Shown here piece after piece: positions 17,838-27,826 of a stretch of DNA of 64,000 bases. This DNA is from Ruminococcus flavefaciens. Lineage in GTDB: Bacteria > Bacillota > Clostridia > Oscillospirales > Ruminococcaceae. The notes beneath the pieces were generated by a model. It did no database searches. It saw only the letters and a list, made by a program, of their open reading frames with translations, and was not told the origin of the DNA. Location: contig SVNH01000001.1 of assembly GCA_015067005.1 (NCBI GenBank), forward strand, positions 186,001 through 250,000. Direction: 5' to 3'. A program made the position numbers and the translations under genes. Every line of letters starts with the position of its first letter. The first letter of the stretch is position 1.

Positions 17838-19211
17838 ATGTCAAGACTTTTTGGAACGGACAGCGCTAAGGGAGTTGCTGTCGCTGATCTGTCGTGTGAG
17901 ATAGCCATGCAGGCAGGAAGAGCTTCTGCGGCTGTGCTTTCGGGCGGAGAGGGTAAAAAATCGAAGATAATAATTGCTAAGGACGGGAAGCTGTCCTCGG
18001 ATGTGCTTGAAGCGGCTGTATGTGCCGGGATATGTTCGGCTGGCGCAGACGCTGAGGGCGTAGGACCTGTGCCTGTTCCGGCTGCTGCAAGGCTTGCAGG
18101 GGAACTCGATGCAGATGCCTGCATAATGATCTCTTCTGCCGGAACTGACGGAGAATCGAGCGGTATACGTATATTTTCGCCCGAAGGAAGACGTTTCGGG
18201 AAGGATACCGAGGAACAGATAGAACGTCTTGTTTTTGGTATAGGGGCTGATTCAGTCCTCGCGCTGCCGAAAACTGAAATGGGAAGAATGCTTCACAGCG
18301 ACGATGCCGCTGAAAGATACATCAAACGCATAAGATCAGCGGTCAAGACCGATCTTTCGGGACTTAAAGTGGCTCTGGTATTTTCTGAGAGCTGCGCTGC
18401 AATAACCGCTGAAAAGCTTTTCAGTGAGCTTGGTGCTGAGGTGCTCGTTCTGCCTGAGCCTGAAGATGAATTCAGTTCGGAGATAGAAATGGGGCTTACC
18501 AAATTTGAGAGACTTATGGAATTCGTTCCGGCTAATGGCTGTGATTGCGGTCTTGCCTTCGACAATGACGGCTCGGGCTGTCTTGCCGTTGATGAAACCG
18601 GAAAGTCCATTGACGGCGATTCGCTGCTTGCAATATTCGCAAAGGATTATAAGCAGCGCGGAAAGCTCAACGGCAACAAGATAGTGGTCAACTATATGAG
18701 CTGTCTCGGACTTCTGAATTTTGCACAGGCAAATGATATTACTGTGCTTACTTCTGGGGCTGGCGACCGCTATGTCCTCGACAGGATGACAGAAGAGAAG
18801 TGCAGTCTTGGCGGTGAAAAAAGCGGACATATCATATTTCTGGACGATTCGCCTATCGGTGACGGTCAGCTTTGCGGTGCAAGACTTCTCGAAATAATGA
18901 AGCGTTCGGGAAAAAAGCTGAGTGAACTTTCCGATGATATGCAGAGACTTCCGCAGGTAGTCTTCAATGTCAGAATATCTCCGGATAAAAAGGAAATATG
19001 GAAGAACGACAGCGTTATTACCGGACTTATAAAGGAAAACGAGGAGCGTCTCGGCAGCGAAGGAAGGATAGTAGTCCGTGAATGTGCCGGAACAGAGCCT
19101 TATATCCGCGTTCTTGCGGAAGGACCTGATTTTGGTTCGATAAACAAAATGGCTGTTGAGATCGCTCAGAATATAAAATCACGCTGTGCGGCTTCGCGCC
19201 CGCGGCAATAA
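17838..19211 (+). CDS. Phosphoglucosamine mutase-like protein lacking key catalytic residues
   Basis: A 457-residue member of the phosphohexomutase family, closest in layout to GlmM. It keeps the N-terminal FGTD, the sugar-binding loop GGEKSGHII and most of the phosphate loop (CAGTEPYIRVLAE). The phosphoserine loop, normally ISASHNP, reads ISSAGTD, so the catalytic Ser is Ala101 and the His and Asn after it are gone. The metal loop, normally DGDGDR, reads DNDGSG (242-247), losing one Asp and the Arg. Mutase activity is therefore unlikely; it may bind a sugar phosphate as a sensor or partner. The start at 17838 has AGGAGA upstream. It is coupled to the C39-like gene before it and followed by a methyltransferase. 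Confidence 0.7.
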   Translation: MSRLFGTDSAKGVAVADLSCEIAMQAGRASAAVLSGGEGKKSKIIIAKDGKLSSDVLEAAVCAGICSAGADAEGVGPVPVPAAARLAGELDADACIMISSAGTDGESSGIRIFSPEGRRFGKDTEEQIERLVFGIGADSVLALPKTEMGRMLHSDDAAERYIKRIRSAVKTDLSGLKVALVFSESCAAITAEKLFSELGAEVLVLPEPEDEFSSEIEMGLTKFERLMEFVPANGCDCGLAFDNDGSGCLAVDETGKSIDGDSLLAIFAKDYKQRGKLNGNKIVVNYMSCLGLLNFAQANDITVLTSGAGDRYVLDRMTEEKCSLGGEKSGHIIFLDDSPIGDGQLCGARLLEIMKRSGKKLSELSDDMQRLPQVVFNVRISPDKKEIWKNDSVITGLIKENEERLGSEGRIVVRECAGTEPYIRVLAEGPDFGSINKMAVEIAQNIKSRCAASRPRQ

Positions 19212-19229
19212 GTATAAGGAGTTGCTACC

Positions 19230-20093
19230 TTGAGAACAGCAGAAAACTGGAAGGATTACGTGATCCTTGATACATCTGACGGCGAAAAGCTTGAAACATG
19301 GGGCGGGATCAGTCTCATAAGACCTGATCCGCAGATAATATGGAAAACGGATAAGAAGGATCCGCTGTGGAATACTGCGGACGGTCACTACCGCCGCTCG
19401 AATCAGGGCGGAGGCAAGTGGGAATTCCGCAAGAGACTTCCCGAATCGTGGAACATAAGCTACCGCGAACTTACCTTCAATATCCGTCCGACAGGCTTCA
19501 AGCATACCGGTCTTTTCCCTGAACAGGCTGTAAACTGGGATTTCATGGCAGAGAAGATAAGAAATGCTGGCAGGGAAATTAATGTACTGAACCTTTTCGC
19601 ATATACCGGCGGCGCAACTCTTGCGTGTGCGGCAGCCGGCGCTTCTGTGTGTCATGTTGATGCGGCAAAGGGTATGGTGCAGTGGGCGAGAGATAACGCA
19701 GCTGCGTCAGGGCTTACTGATAAGCCTATCCGCTGGATAGTGGACGATTGTGAAAAATTCATTGCTCGTGAGATACGCCGCGGAAGAAAATACGATGCAG
19801 TTATCATGGATCCTCCAAGCTACGGCAGAGGTCCGGGCGGAGAGGTATGGAAGCTTGAAAACTGCGTTTATGATCTTGTGAAGCTCTGCTCGGGAGTCCT
19901 TTCGGATGATCCGCTGTTCTTTCTGATAAACAGTTATACGACCGGACTTTCACCGTCTGTTATGGGATATATACTCGGAAGCGTACTCACCGGAAAATAC
20001 GGCGGAAACGTTTCCTTTGACGAGATAGGACTTCCCGTAAAGTCCACCGGAATGACGCTTCCGTGCGGCTCGACGGCGATATTCAGCCGATAA
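19230..20093 (+). CDS. Class I SAM-dependent methyltransferase (RlmI/RlmK-related)
   Basis: Predicted rRNA-type methyltransferase, 287 residues. The SAM-binding motif is [19 protein letters not shown] and the catalytic-loop motif is MDPPSYGRG, both typical of the COG1092 family of 23S rRNA methyltransferases; no PUA domain is present at the N terminus. The start is TTG at 19230, supported by AAGGAG exactly 8 bases upstream; no better start exists nearby. It ends 11 bp before ecfA1. The RNA target is not known from the sequence. Confidence 0.8.
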   Translation: MRTAENWKDYVILDTSDGEKLETWGGISLIRPDPQIIWKTDKKDPLWNTADGHYRRSNQGGGKWEFRKRLPESWNISYRELTFNIRPTGFKHTGLFPEQAVNWDFMAEKIRNAGREINVLNLFAYTGGATLACAAAGASVCHVDAAKGMVQWARDNAAASGLTDKPIRWIVDDCEKFIAREIRRGRKYDAVIMDPPSYGRGPGGEVWKLENCVYDLVKLCSGVLSDDPLFFLINSYTTGLSPSVMGYILGSVLTGKYGGNVSFDEIGLPVKSTGMTLPCGSTAIFSR

Positions 20094-20104
20094 CAGGAAT
20101 GCTT

Positions 20105-20953
20105 ATGAACAATATCATAGAAATACATGATCTTCATTTTGCATATAAGGGCAATGAGAACGGTGAAGAAAAAGAAGTTCTGAAAGGTATTGATCTTAAT
20201 ATCCGGGAGGGAGAATTCCTTGCGGTATTAGGTCATAACGGCTCGGGAAAATCTACTCTTGCCAAGCATATGAATGCAATACTCCTGCCGACAAGCGGCA
20301 GAGTTACCGTGAACGGTATAGATACAGCCGATGAAGACCGGCTTTTCGAGCTGAGGCAGTGTGCCGGAATGGTTTTTCAGAATCCGGATAATCAGATAGT
20401 ATCATCAATAGTCGAAGAGGATGTCGCGTTCGCTCTCGAAAATCTCGGCGTTCCTTACGAGGAGATGCGGAAACGTGTTGACGATGCTCTGAAGGCTGTG
20501 GGAATGTACGAATATCGTTTGCATTCGCCAAGCCAGCTTTCTGGAGGTCAGAAGCAGAGAGTGGCTATTGCCGGAGTCATCGCGATGAGTCCGAAGTGTA
20601 TAATTCTCGATGAACCTACTGCTATGCTTGATCCAAAGGGACGCAAAGAGGTCATGGAGACTATACGCCGGATGAACCGTGAACACGGGATCACAATAAT
20701 ACTAATCACACATTATATGGACGAGGCTGCTGCCTGCGACAGAGTTATCGTTATGGATGAAGGCAGGATAGTCATGGACGATATTCCGCCAAAAGTCTTT
20801 TCCCGTGTGGACGAGATGAAGAGAATAGGTCTTGATGTTCCGCAGGTGACGGAACTTGTCTGGCAGCTGAGAAAATCAGGCTGCGATATATCACCGGAGA
20901 TAATTTCCGGCGAGGAATGTGTTGATGCGATCATGAAATTATTCAAATCCTGA
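20105..20953 (+). CDS. ecfA1: ECF transporter ATPase EcfA1
   Basis: ATP-binding subunit of the group II energy-coupling factor module, which powers vitamin and metal uptake through interchangeable S components. 282 residues. Walker A is GHNGSGKST, the Q-loop is VFQNPDNQI, the signature is LSGGQKQR, Walker B is [12 protein letters not shown] and the switch His lies in ITHYMD. ATG 20105 is chosen since CAGGA lies about 8 bases upstream and upstream codons give no family match. No S-component gene is nearby. Confidence 0.94.
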   Translation: MNNIIEIHDLHFAYKGNENGEEKEVLKGIDLNIREGEFLAVLGHNGSGKSTLAKHMNAILLPTSGRVTVNGIDTADEDRLFELRQCAGMVFQNPDNQIVSSIVEEDVAFALENLGVPYEEMRKRVDDALKAVGMYEYRLHSPSQLSGGQKQRVAIAGVIAMSPKCIILDEPTAMLDPKGRKEVMETIRRMNREHGITIILITHYMDEAAACDRVIVMDEGRIVMDDIPPKVFSRVDEMKRIGLDVPQVTELVWQLRKSGCDISPEIISGEECVDAIMKLFKS

Positions 20954-20982
20954 TCGTGCATAAGATCTGAAGGGAGATTAAA

Positions 20983-21846
20983 TTGGCAATACTTGAAACA
21001 CAGCAGCTTACCTATACTTACAGCATTGATACTCCCTTTGAGAAAACAGCGGTGGATCATGTTGATCTTTCAATAAATGAAGGTGAGATCATCGGACTTA
21101 TGGGACATACCGGTTCTGGAAAGTCTACACTGATACAGCATTTCAACGGTCTGCTGTGCCCGACATCAGGAAAAATACTTCTCGATGGAAGGGACATCTG
21201 GGCTGATAAGAATAAAATACGCGATGTTCGCTTTCAGGTGGGACTGGTGTTCCAGTATCCGGAATACCAGATATTTGAAGAAACTGTTTTTAAGGATATA
21301 GCGTTCGGTCCTAAGAATATGGGGCTGAGCGATGAGGAGATAAAGCAGCGGGTTCTTGAAACAGCCGAAGACATAGGACTTTCCGAGGAGCTCATGGAGC
21401 GTTCGCCATTTGAGCTTTCGGGCGGTCAGAAAAGAAGAGTTGCTATCGCGGGAGTTATGGCGATGCGGCCGAAGGTGCTCATACTCGATGAGCCGACAGC
21501 CGGTCTTGATCCGGCAGGAAGAGACCAGATATTCGCACAGATAAAAAAGTACCACGAACGCAATAAGAACACTATCCTCATAGTTTCTCACAGTATGGAG
21601 GATATTGCTTCGTTTGCCGACCGTATACTGGTAATGAATCAGGGAAAGCTTTTCTGCTTTGACGAAACAGTAAAGGTCTTTGCAAGGGCAGAGGAAATAG
21701 TGAAGATAGGTCTTGATGTTCCGCAGATAACAAAGGTGTTTCTTGAACTGAAACGCCGCGGACTCGATTTTGGAAAAGAAGTTTACACAGTTGATTATGC
21801 AAAGGAACTCCTTCTTCGTCATCTGAAAGAAAGAGGGGGACTGTGA
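20983..21846 (+). CDS. ecfA2: ECF transporter ATPase EcfA2
   Basis: Second ATPase of the ECF module, pairing with EcfA1. 287 residues with Walker A GHTGSGKST, Q-loop VFQYPEYQIFEET, signature LSGGQKRR and Walker B ILDEPTAGLDP. The start is TTG at 20983 with AGGGAG 7 bases upstream; the encoded N terminus (AILETQQLTYTYS) matches family starts. It is followed one base later by ecfT. Confidence 0.94.
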   Translation: MAILETQQLTYTYSIDTPFEKTAVDHVDLSINEGEIIGLMGHTGSGKSTLIQHFNGLLCPTSGKILLDGRDIWADKNKIRDVRFQVGLVFQYPEYQIFEETVFKDIAFGPKNMGLSDEEIKQRVLETAEDIGLSEELMERSPFELSGGQKRRVAIAGVMAMRPKVLILDEPTAGLDPAGRDQIFAQIKKYHERNKNTILIVSHSMEDIASFADRILVMNQGKLFCFDETVKVFARAEEIVKIGLDVPQITKVFLELKRRGLDFGKEVYTVDYAKELLLRHLKERGGL

Positions 21847-21847
21847 T

Positions 21848-22651
21848 TTGCTGAAGGATATTACTATCGGGCAGTATTTTCCGATGAACAGCGTGATACA
21901 CAGTCTTGATCCGCGTTTCAAGATAGTGATAACGCTGCTGATGATAATCATGCTGTTTTCAGGCGGCTCGATGATATGTCTTGCGATAGGGGCGGTGTAT
22001 ACCGTTATGGCAATGCTCCTTTCAAGGATACCGCTGAAGCTGTTCTGGAAAAGTGTCAGACCGCTTATGCCGTTTCTTGTGATAACGGCGGTGCTGAATA
22101 TATTTATAATCAGATCCGGAGATACGCTCTGGAAATGGAAGTTTATTAGTATTACAGAGGATGGTCTTAATTCGAGCGCGTTCATGATAATCAGGATAAC
22201 GCTGCTGGTTATGGGAAGTTCGATACTTACTTATACGACTTCGCCGATAACTCTTACCGATGCGATAGAGCGTCTGCTCTCTCCGCTGAAGAAGCTGAAA
22301 TTTCCTGTTCACGAACTTGCTATGATGATGTCGATAGCGCTGAGATTCATACCAACACTTATTGAGGAAACAGATAAGATAATCTCCGCTCAGAAAGCAA
22401 GAGGCGCTGAGATAGATTCGGGAAGTCTTTCTCACAGAGCTAAGAATCTCGTTTCAATACTCGTTCCGCTGTTTATATCTTCGTTCAGAAGAGCGGACGA
22501 ACTCGCGACCGCTATGGAATGCCGCTGTTATCACGGCGGTGAAGGACGTACAAGGCTGCGTCAGCTCAGATCATCATACAAAGACTATATTGCTTTGATC
22601 ATAACTATTGTATTCCTTGCGGCTGTCATTGCGGCAGGAAGAATATTCTGA
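21848..22651 (+). CDS. ecfT: ECF transporter transmembrane subunit EcfT
   Basis: Integral membrane scaffold linking the two ATPases to the S component; 267 residues with several hydrophobic helices. It opens with the family-typical IGQYFP...HSLDPRFKI. The coupling-helix motifs appear as SAQKARGAEID (around residue 182) and ELATAMECRCYHGG. The start is TTG at 21848, with GAGGGGG about 8 bases upstream inside the end of ecfA2. yfhO follows after 29 bp. Confidence 0.94.
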   Translation: MLKDITIGQYFPMNSVIHSLDPRFKIVITLLMIIMLFSGGSMICLAIGAVYTVMAMLLSRIPLKLFWKSVRPLMPFLVITAVLNIFIIRSGDTLWKWKFISITEDGLNSSAFMIIRITLLVMGSSILTYTTSPITLTDAIERLLSPLKKLKFPVHELAMMMSIALRFIPTLIEETDKIISAQKARGAEIDSGSLSHRAKNLVSILVPLFISSFRRADELATAMECRCYHGGEGRTRLRQLRSSYKDYIALIITIVFLAAVIAAGRIF

Positions 22652-22680
22652 ATAAATATAATAAGAGAGAGATGTTACCA

Positions 22681-25600
22681 ATGGCTAATAGTAGTAATAA
22701 AAAGAAAAAACAAACGTCAAACAAAAATACGGTTAAAAACAGGAAGCCGGCTTCCGGCAAAAAGAATGTTTCTGCCAGAAACAATAAAACGATAAGAAAA
22801 AATGCTGCATCCGCAAAGGCTCTTACGCCTGAAATGGAAAAGAAGCGTCTCGAAAGAGAGCAGTTCTTTGCAAGGGTGCGAGGAAATGTCTTCTATCGTT
22901 ACCTTTATGGTCAGGGCTGGCTGTATTTCGTGCTTTCTTTCGTAATATCAGCTTCGATAATGCTTTATGCGTTCGCACAGGAAGGAATACATCCTTTCGG
23001 CAATAATCAGATGCTGGTAGTTGACCTGTGGCATCAGTATTTCCCGTTCTTCAGAGTTGAAAGAGAAAAGCTTCTGACAGGCGGTTCGCTGCTCTATTCA
23101 TGGCAGAACGGTCTCGGCTCGAACTTCATATCGCTTATGGCTTACTATGCAGCGAGCCCTCTCAACTGGATATCAATGCTGTTCAGTGAGGACGGCGTCA
23201 GGGATGCCATGATGTATATACTTGTTATGAAGATAGGCTTTGCAGGAGCATTTTTCCAGCGCTTCCTGAGATACACATATAACAGGAATGATTTTTCGAC
23301 CTGTGTATTCTCAGTAATGTACGCTCTTTGCAGCTTCAATCTCGGCTACTACTGGAACGTTATGTGGTTCGATACAGTAGCTATCTTCCCGCTTGTAATG
23401 CTTGGTATAGTTGCGATATGCCGTGAAAGAAAGTGGAAGACCTTTACTTTCTCACTTGCACTTGCACTTATCTCGAACTACTATATCGGCTATTTTGTAT
23501 GTATATTCTCAGTGTTCATGTTCCTGGCAGCAAGCATTATCGAGTTCAAAAGCATCAAGGACTGGCTTGTAAAATTCTGGATAATGCTTCGTTCTGCACT
23601 TCTCGGCGGCGCAATGAGTGCTTTTATGCTGATACCGGCTTACTGCGGTCTCAAGCTCTCTTACAGCAATGATGAACGCTCGGTATTCCAGAAACTCAAG
23701 GACATTCTTTCCGGCGACTTCAAAAAATATGAAAGCTGGACAAGTATTTTTGCTAATACTATTTCGTATAATGAACCGACAAAGGTCGAAGGTCTGCCGA
23801 ATTTCGCCTGCGGTATGCTGGCTATCGTGCTTATCGGCGTATTCCTTTTCTCGAAGGGTATAAAGATAAGGGAGAAGGTATCTTCAACTGCTATGCTTGC
23901 GATCATTGCGATCAGCTGTAACCTTCGTCCGCTCAACTACATCTGGCACGGATTCCATTTCACAAACCAGATACCTTACCGTTTTGCATTCATTTTCAGC
24001 TTCGTCCTTGCGGCGTCAGCTTACAGAGCGTATGCTATTATGCTCAAAAACGGTATAAAGTATTATCAGCTGGTGCTTATGCTCATAGGTCCTGCGACCG
24101 TATTCTACCTCAACTACTATGTGAAAAAGGGCGATTTCAAGATCGAGGGTGCTATCAAGAGCTCACTCATAATCACAATAGCTTATCTGCTCATATTCAC
24201 TGCGGCTAAGGTATTCCCGTTCAGGAATAAGGCTGTCCGCAACACTATCATGAGCTTTGCGCTTGCGATAGCTGTTTTCAGCGAATTTGTAAGCGTCGCT
24301 AAGACAGGCGTAAAGACTGTCGGAAGCAGTTCGTATACCTCTTATCCTACAAGCTATGATGAGGTTGAATCGCTTCTCTCAGCTGCTAAGGAGTCCGAGG
24401 ATTCACTGTTCTACCGTACAGAGGTAACGGATACCTACACTCTCAATGACAGCGCACTTTATGGCTATTACGGCATTTCACAGTTCTCATCAGTAGCAAA
24501 TGTTTCAGTTACAAGATTATGCAAGCGTCTCGGAATGTATGCTTCCGAAGCCGGAAACCGCTACTATTACCGTATCAATACCCCTGTTGTAAATGCACTG
24601 TTCGGCGTTAAGTATATGATAAAGAAGGGCAGTCCGCTCGAGACTGAGGGATATGCTCTTGAATATGCAGGCTCAGCCGGAAAATCAGGCACCTGCTATC
24701 TCTACAAGAACAAGTATAACCTTTCACTTGGCTTCATGGTCGATAAGGACATCCTCAGAGTTGAGGACAAGGAAGCTCTCAATCCGTTTGAGTATCAGAA
24801 CAGCGTCATGAAATTTGCAACAGGCAGCAGTAAGCCTACCTTCCTTGCTCAGGTCGTAAGCCTTGCTGAATACACTAATATGGACGTTACAAAGAACGGA
24901 TACGGTAACTATAACTTCACACGACCGGATAAGGACAGTTCAAATTCCTATACCGAATATACTTTTGAATGTAATGACGGTATGCCGCTTTACGCTTATG
25001 CAAGCTGTAACGATTCCTGTGATAAGATACAGGTCAGATATGACGGAAAGGTCGTTGACAGCGGAAACCTCATCAAGAAATATCCGGTAGTATTTCCGGC
25101 TGGCGACGGCGTAAGCGGAAAGAAGTCTGTTATTCAGATAAACTCGGATTCTGAACATAATTCGGGCAACTTCAAGCTTATGGTATATGCTCTCGACCAG
25201 AAGGCATTTGAAGAGCAGTATGCTCAGCTTGCTGATGAGCAGTTCCAGATAACCGATTTTGCCGACAGCAGGATAGAAGGCAACATCAAGGCTAAGAAGG
25301 ACGGTATACTCTACTTCTCGATCCCTTATGAAAAGGGCTGGACAGTCTATGTTGACGGCGAAAAGGCTGAAACCTTCGATGTGCTCAATTCAATGCTCGG
25401 CGTTGAGGTCTCAAAAGGCGAGCATGAGATAAAGCTTGTTTACTGTCCTGAGGGCTTTAAACTCGGAACTGCAATAAGCGTTTCTGCATTCGTTATTACC
25501 TGCGGACTTATATGGTATGACAGACGCCGCAGAAAGAAGAAGGTACCGGTCGAAAAGCAGCCTGAATCCGGAGAAGGTCCTGACAATGCTCCTGAAAAGG

Positions 25601-25848
25601 AAGAGCCGGCTGAGGAAAATATTATCCGCACCGGTGAGATATACAATCAGGAAGTCGAAGAGGTCGCAGCACCTGCTTCTGAGACTGCTGAGGCGAAAAA
25701 AACGGAAGCTGCTGAAATAACTGCTGAGCCGGAAACCGAGGCTCAGACCGAAGCTCCGGCAGAGAATATGGAAAATGATGCCGAAAATCCAGTATCGGGG
25801 GAAGAGAATGAGAAATCTCAAAGTGATGATAGCTTACAGGGGAACTAA
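22681..25848 (+). CDS. YfhO-family polytopic membrane glycosyltransferase
   Basis: Large GT-C-type membrane protein of the YfhO family, 1,055 residues, implicated in other Firmicutes in glycosylation of cell-wall polymers such as lipoteichoic acid. A basic cytoplasmic N terminus (about 75 residues) precedes the first helix. The family segment DLWHQYFPFFR (about residues 117-127) lies in the first extracellular loop. Around ten more helices follow, then an extracellular domain, a last helix near residue 945 and an acidic Glu/Ala/Pro-rich tail of about 100 residues. ATG 22681 is preferred over 22672 because AGAGAG has usable spacing only to the former. The 3' end overlaps truA by 41 bp. Confidence 0.85.
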   Translation: MANSSNKKKKQTSNKNTVKNRKPASGKKNVSARNNKTIRKNAASAKALTPEMEKKRLEREQFFARVRGNVFYRYLYGQGWLYFVLSFVISASIMLYAFAQEGIHPFGNNQMLVVDLWHQYFPFFRVEREKLLTGGSLLYSWQNGLGSNFISLMAYYAASPLNWISMLFSEDGVRDAMMYILVMKIGFAGAFFQRFLRYTYNRNDFSTCVFSVMYALCSFNLGYYWNVMWFDTVAIFPLVMLGIVAICRERKWKTFTFSLALALISNYYIGYFVCIFSVFMFLAASIIEFKSIKDWLVKFWIMLRSALLGGAMSAFMLIPAYCGLKLSYSNDERSVFQKLKDILSGDFKKYESWTSIFANTISYNEPTKVEGLPNFACGMLAIVLIGVFLFSKGIKIREKVSSTAMLAIIAISCNLRPLNYIWHGFHFTNQIPYRFAFIFSFVLAASAYRAYAIMLKNGIKYYQLVLMLIGPATVFYLNYYVKKGDFKIEGAIKSSLIITIAYLLIFTAAKVFPFRNKAVRNTIMSFALAIAVFSEFVSVAKTGVKTVGSSSYTSYPTSYDEVESLLSAAKESEDSLFYRTEVTDTYTLNDSALYGYYGISQFSSVANVSVTRLCKRLGMYASEAGNRYYYRINTPVVNALFGVKYMIKKGSPLETEGYALEYAGSAGKSGTCYLYKNKYNLSLGFMVDKDILRVEDKEALNPFEYQNSVMKFATGSSKPTFLAQVVSLAEYTNMDVTKNGYGNYNFTRPDKDSSNSYTEYTFECNDGMPLYAYASCNDSCDKIQVRYDGKVVDSGNLIKKYPVVFPAGDGVSGKKSVIQINSDSEHNSGNFKLMVYALDQKAFEEQYAQLADEQFQITDFADSRIEGNIKAKKDGILYFSIPYEKGWTVYVDGEKAETFDVLNSMLGVEVSKGEHEIKLVYCPEGFKLGTAISVSAFVITCGLIWYDRRRRKKKVPVEKQPESGEGPDNAPEKEEPAEENIIRTGEIYNQEVEEVAAPASETAEAKKTEAAEITAEPETEAQTEAPAENMENDAENPVSGEENEKSQSDDSLQGN

Positions 25849-26572
25849 GTATCACGGCTTCCAGCGGCAGAATAATGCGCTGACGGTTCAGGAAGTTGTC
25901 GAGCGCCATGTTTCAAAGGTGCTTAACGAGCCTGTTACTATTATCGGCTGTTCACGTACAGATACCGGGGTTCACGCCAACAACTACTGCTTTAATGTCA
26001 AGACCAGCAGTAAAATAAACTGCCGCGGATTCGTCCGCGGCGTGAACGGCGAACTTCCGGATGATATATCGGTACTCAGCTGTGAGGATGCTCCTATGGA
26101 TTTTCATGCAAGGTTTGATTGCGTGGGCAAGGAATATATCTATAAAATGCATTGCAGTGAATCCAAGAATCCTTTTGCGGCTGATCTGATGTATCATTAC
26201 AGGAGACCTTTTGACCTTGAAGCGGTAAAAGCTGCGGCAAAGTATTTCGTTGGTGAGCACGATTTCACATCTTTTTGTGCTGATTGTTCAAATGTTTCAA
26301 CACCTGTCAGAACAATATATTCATTCAAAATAGAAAATAGTGGCGATTCTGTATTAATGCTTGTAAAAGGCAACGGTTTTTTGTATAATATGATTAGGAT
26401 AATGGTCGGTACGCTCATCGAGGTAAGCGAGAAGAATATAAAGCCTGATGATATACCCTATATCCTTGAAGCTAAAGACCGCCTTAAAGCCGGCAGAACT
26501 GCTATGGCACACGGACTTTACCTGAATCGTATCTTCTATTCAGAGGATGAACTGCTTAAAGATGTAAACTGA
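25808..26572 (+). CDS. truA: tRNA pseudouridine synthase TruA
   Basis: Forms pseudouridine at positions 38-40 of tRNA anticodon arms. 254 residues. The N terminus (LKVMIAYRGTKYHGFQRQ) and the catalytic Asp in CSRTDTGVHAN are canonical, as are FDLEAVK and RTIYSF. ATG 25808 is chosen because GGGGGAAG precedes it and the product begins as the family does. It overlaps the end of yfhO by 41 bp in another frame, so translation may be coupled. Confidence 0.95.
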   Translation: MRNLKVMIAYRGTKYHGFQRQNNALTVQEVVERHVSKVLNEPVTIIGCSRTDTGVHANNYCFNVKTSSKINCRGFVRGVNGELPDDISVLSCEDAPMDFHARFDCVGKEYIYKMHCSESKNPFAADLMYHYRRPFDLEAVKAAAKYFVGEHDFTSFCADCSNVSTPVRTIYSFKIENSGDSVLMLVKGNGFLYNMIRIMVGTLIEVSEKNIKPDDIPYILEAKDRLKAGRTAMAHGLYLNRIFYSEDELLKDVN

Positions 26573-26633
26573 TGCCGGATACGTTGTTTTACGGCAATGC
26601 ACAGAACAAAAGAGTATAAAGGGGATGAAAGAC

Positions 26634-27800
26634 TTGCCGGTATACGATGCCGATGATATAGTCGAACTCAAAAACAGAAAGAAGCGCCGACGGAGACTGA
26701 TAAAGCTTGGAGTTATAATCCTTCTTGCATTCATATCCGCGGGAATGTATTTCACAAGGGATACGTGGTATCCTAAGCTTCGCGGAATAGGAAAGCAATA
26801 CAAAACGATCGTCAATTCAGGACAGCTTGCAACGGGTAATTTCCCAATCGAGGTCACAAGCGGAAGCGATTATCAGCTGAGATATACTGTTAAAAAGGTA
26901 CTTATACTGAGCGATTCAACGCTTTATTACTATAATACCGACGGCTCTCTGCTGAAAAAGCGTCAGCACGATTATTCAAATCCTGTCCTCAGAGTTGCTA
27001 ACGGAAAGGCTATGGTATATGAGAGCGGAGGAAACCGTTTTTCCGTCGAGGATGAGGACGAGGTGTTCTTCACAAGGGAGTTTGATGAGAACATACTCTT
27101 TGCACGTATCAGTTCTGAGGGCTATGCAGCAGTTGTAACGACTTCTGAAAACTATAACTGCGAAATGATAGTATATAATCGAAAAGGCGAGATCATATAC
27201 TCAAGAAAATGCGTAGACCGTGTGAGCGATATTAGCTTTATTGATGACAGTTCAGGCTGCATGATGACCATGATAAAGGCAGAAAATGGTACTCATGTTA
27301 CAACAGTTCAGGAGATAGATTTCAGCGATAAAGAAGAGAAATGGACTTCTCCCGGACTTAACACACTTGGTCTTGAAGTATTCGGATCGTCAGAGGGGGC
27401 GTTCGTTTACGGACTTGATTCCTGCGGATATGTCGACAGGAGCGGAAAAATCAGTTCATATTATAAATATGAAGGAGAACTTGCAGCAGCAGCAAGTATA
27501 AGCGGCAAATCAGCCGTGTTGGTAAATAACGAGGACTCCAGAAAATATAATGCTATATTATTTTCTGGGAACAGTTCAGAACCAATCATTATAGATCTTG
27601 AAACACCGGCAATAGAGGTATCGGTTTTCAAAGGTCTGGCTTATATACTTTGTCAGGATGGAATCTATACTTACGATTTTACGGGAGCACTCCGTTCAAC
27701 GGCTAAGGCTAACGATTCATACACAGGCTTCGTGAGAAGCGATAATCATATATTCCTGAAAGGTTTTAACAGAATAGACAGGATAGATTACGATACATGA
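26634..27800 (+). CDS. DUF5711-like single-pass membrane protein with predicted beta-propeller
   Basis: About 388 residues. A basic stretch (KNRKKRRRRL) precedes one transmembrane helix (residues about 23-40); the remainder is a mainly beta extracellular domain with repeating blade-like segments (LYYYNTDGSLLKK, MIVYNRKGEIIYS, GIYTYDFTGALRS) fitting a propeller. This matches my recollection of DUF5711; function unknown. Start choice: ATG 26625 directly abuts AAAGGGG, while TTG 26634 lies 8 bases after it, so TTG is preferred. It sits between truA and a CvpA-like gene, a neighbourhood often linked with cell-envelope functions. Confidence 0.65.
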   Translation: MPVYDADDIVELKNRKKRRRRLIKLGVIILLAFISAGMYFTRDTWYPKLRGIGKQYKTIVNSGQLATGNFPIEVTSGSDYQLRYTVKKVLILSDSTLYYYNTDGSLLKKRQHDYSNPVLRVANGKAMVYESGGNRFSVEDEDEVFFTREFDENILFARISSEGYAAVVTTSENYNCEMIVYNRKGEIIYSRKCVDRVSDISFIDDSSGCMMTMIKAENGTHVTTVQEIDFSDKEEKWTSPGLNTLGLEVFGSSEGAFVYGLDSCGYVDRSGKISSYYKYEGELAAAASISGKSAVLVNNEDSRKYNAILFSGNSSEPIIIDLETPAIEVSVFKGLAYILCQDGIYTYDFTGALRSTAKANDSYTGFVRSDNHIFLKGFNRIDRIDYDT

Positions 27801-27826
27801 TCTGATAAAATGGGTTGGTGATAAAT

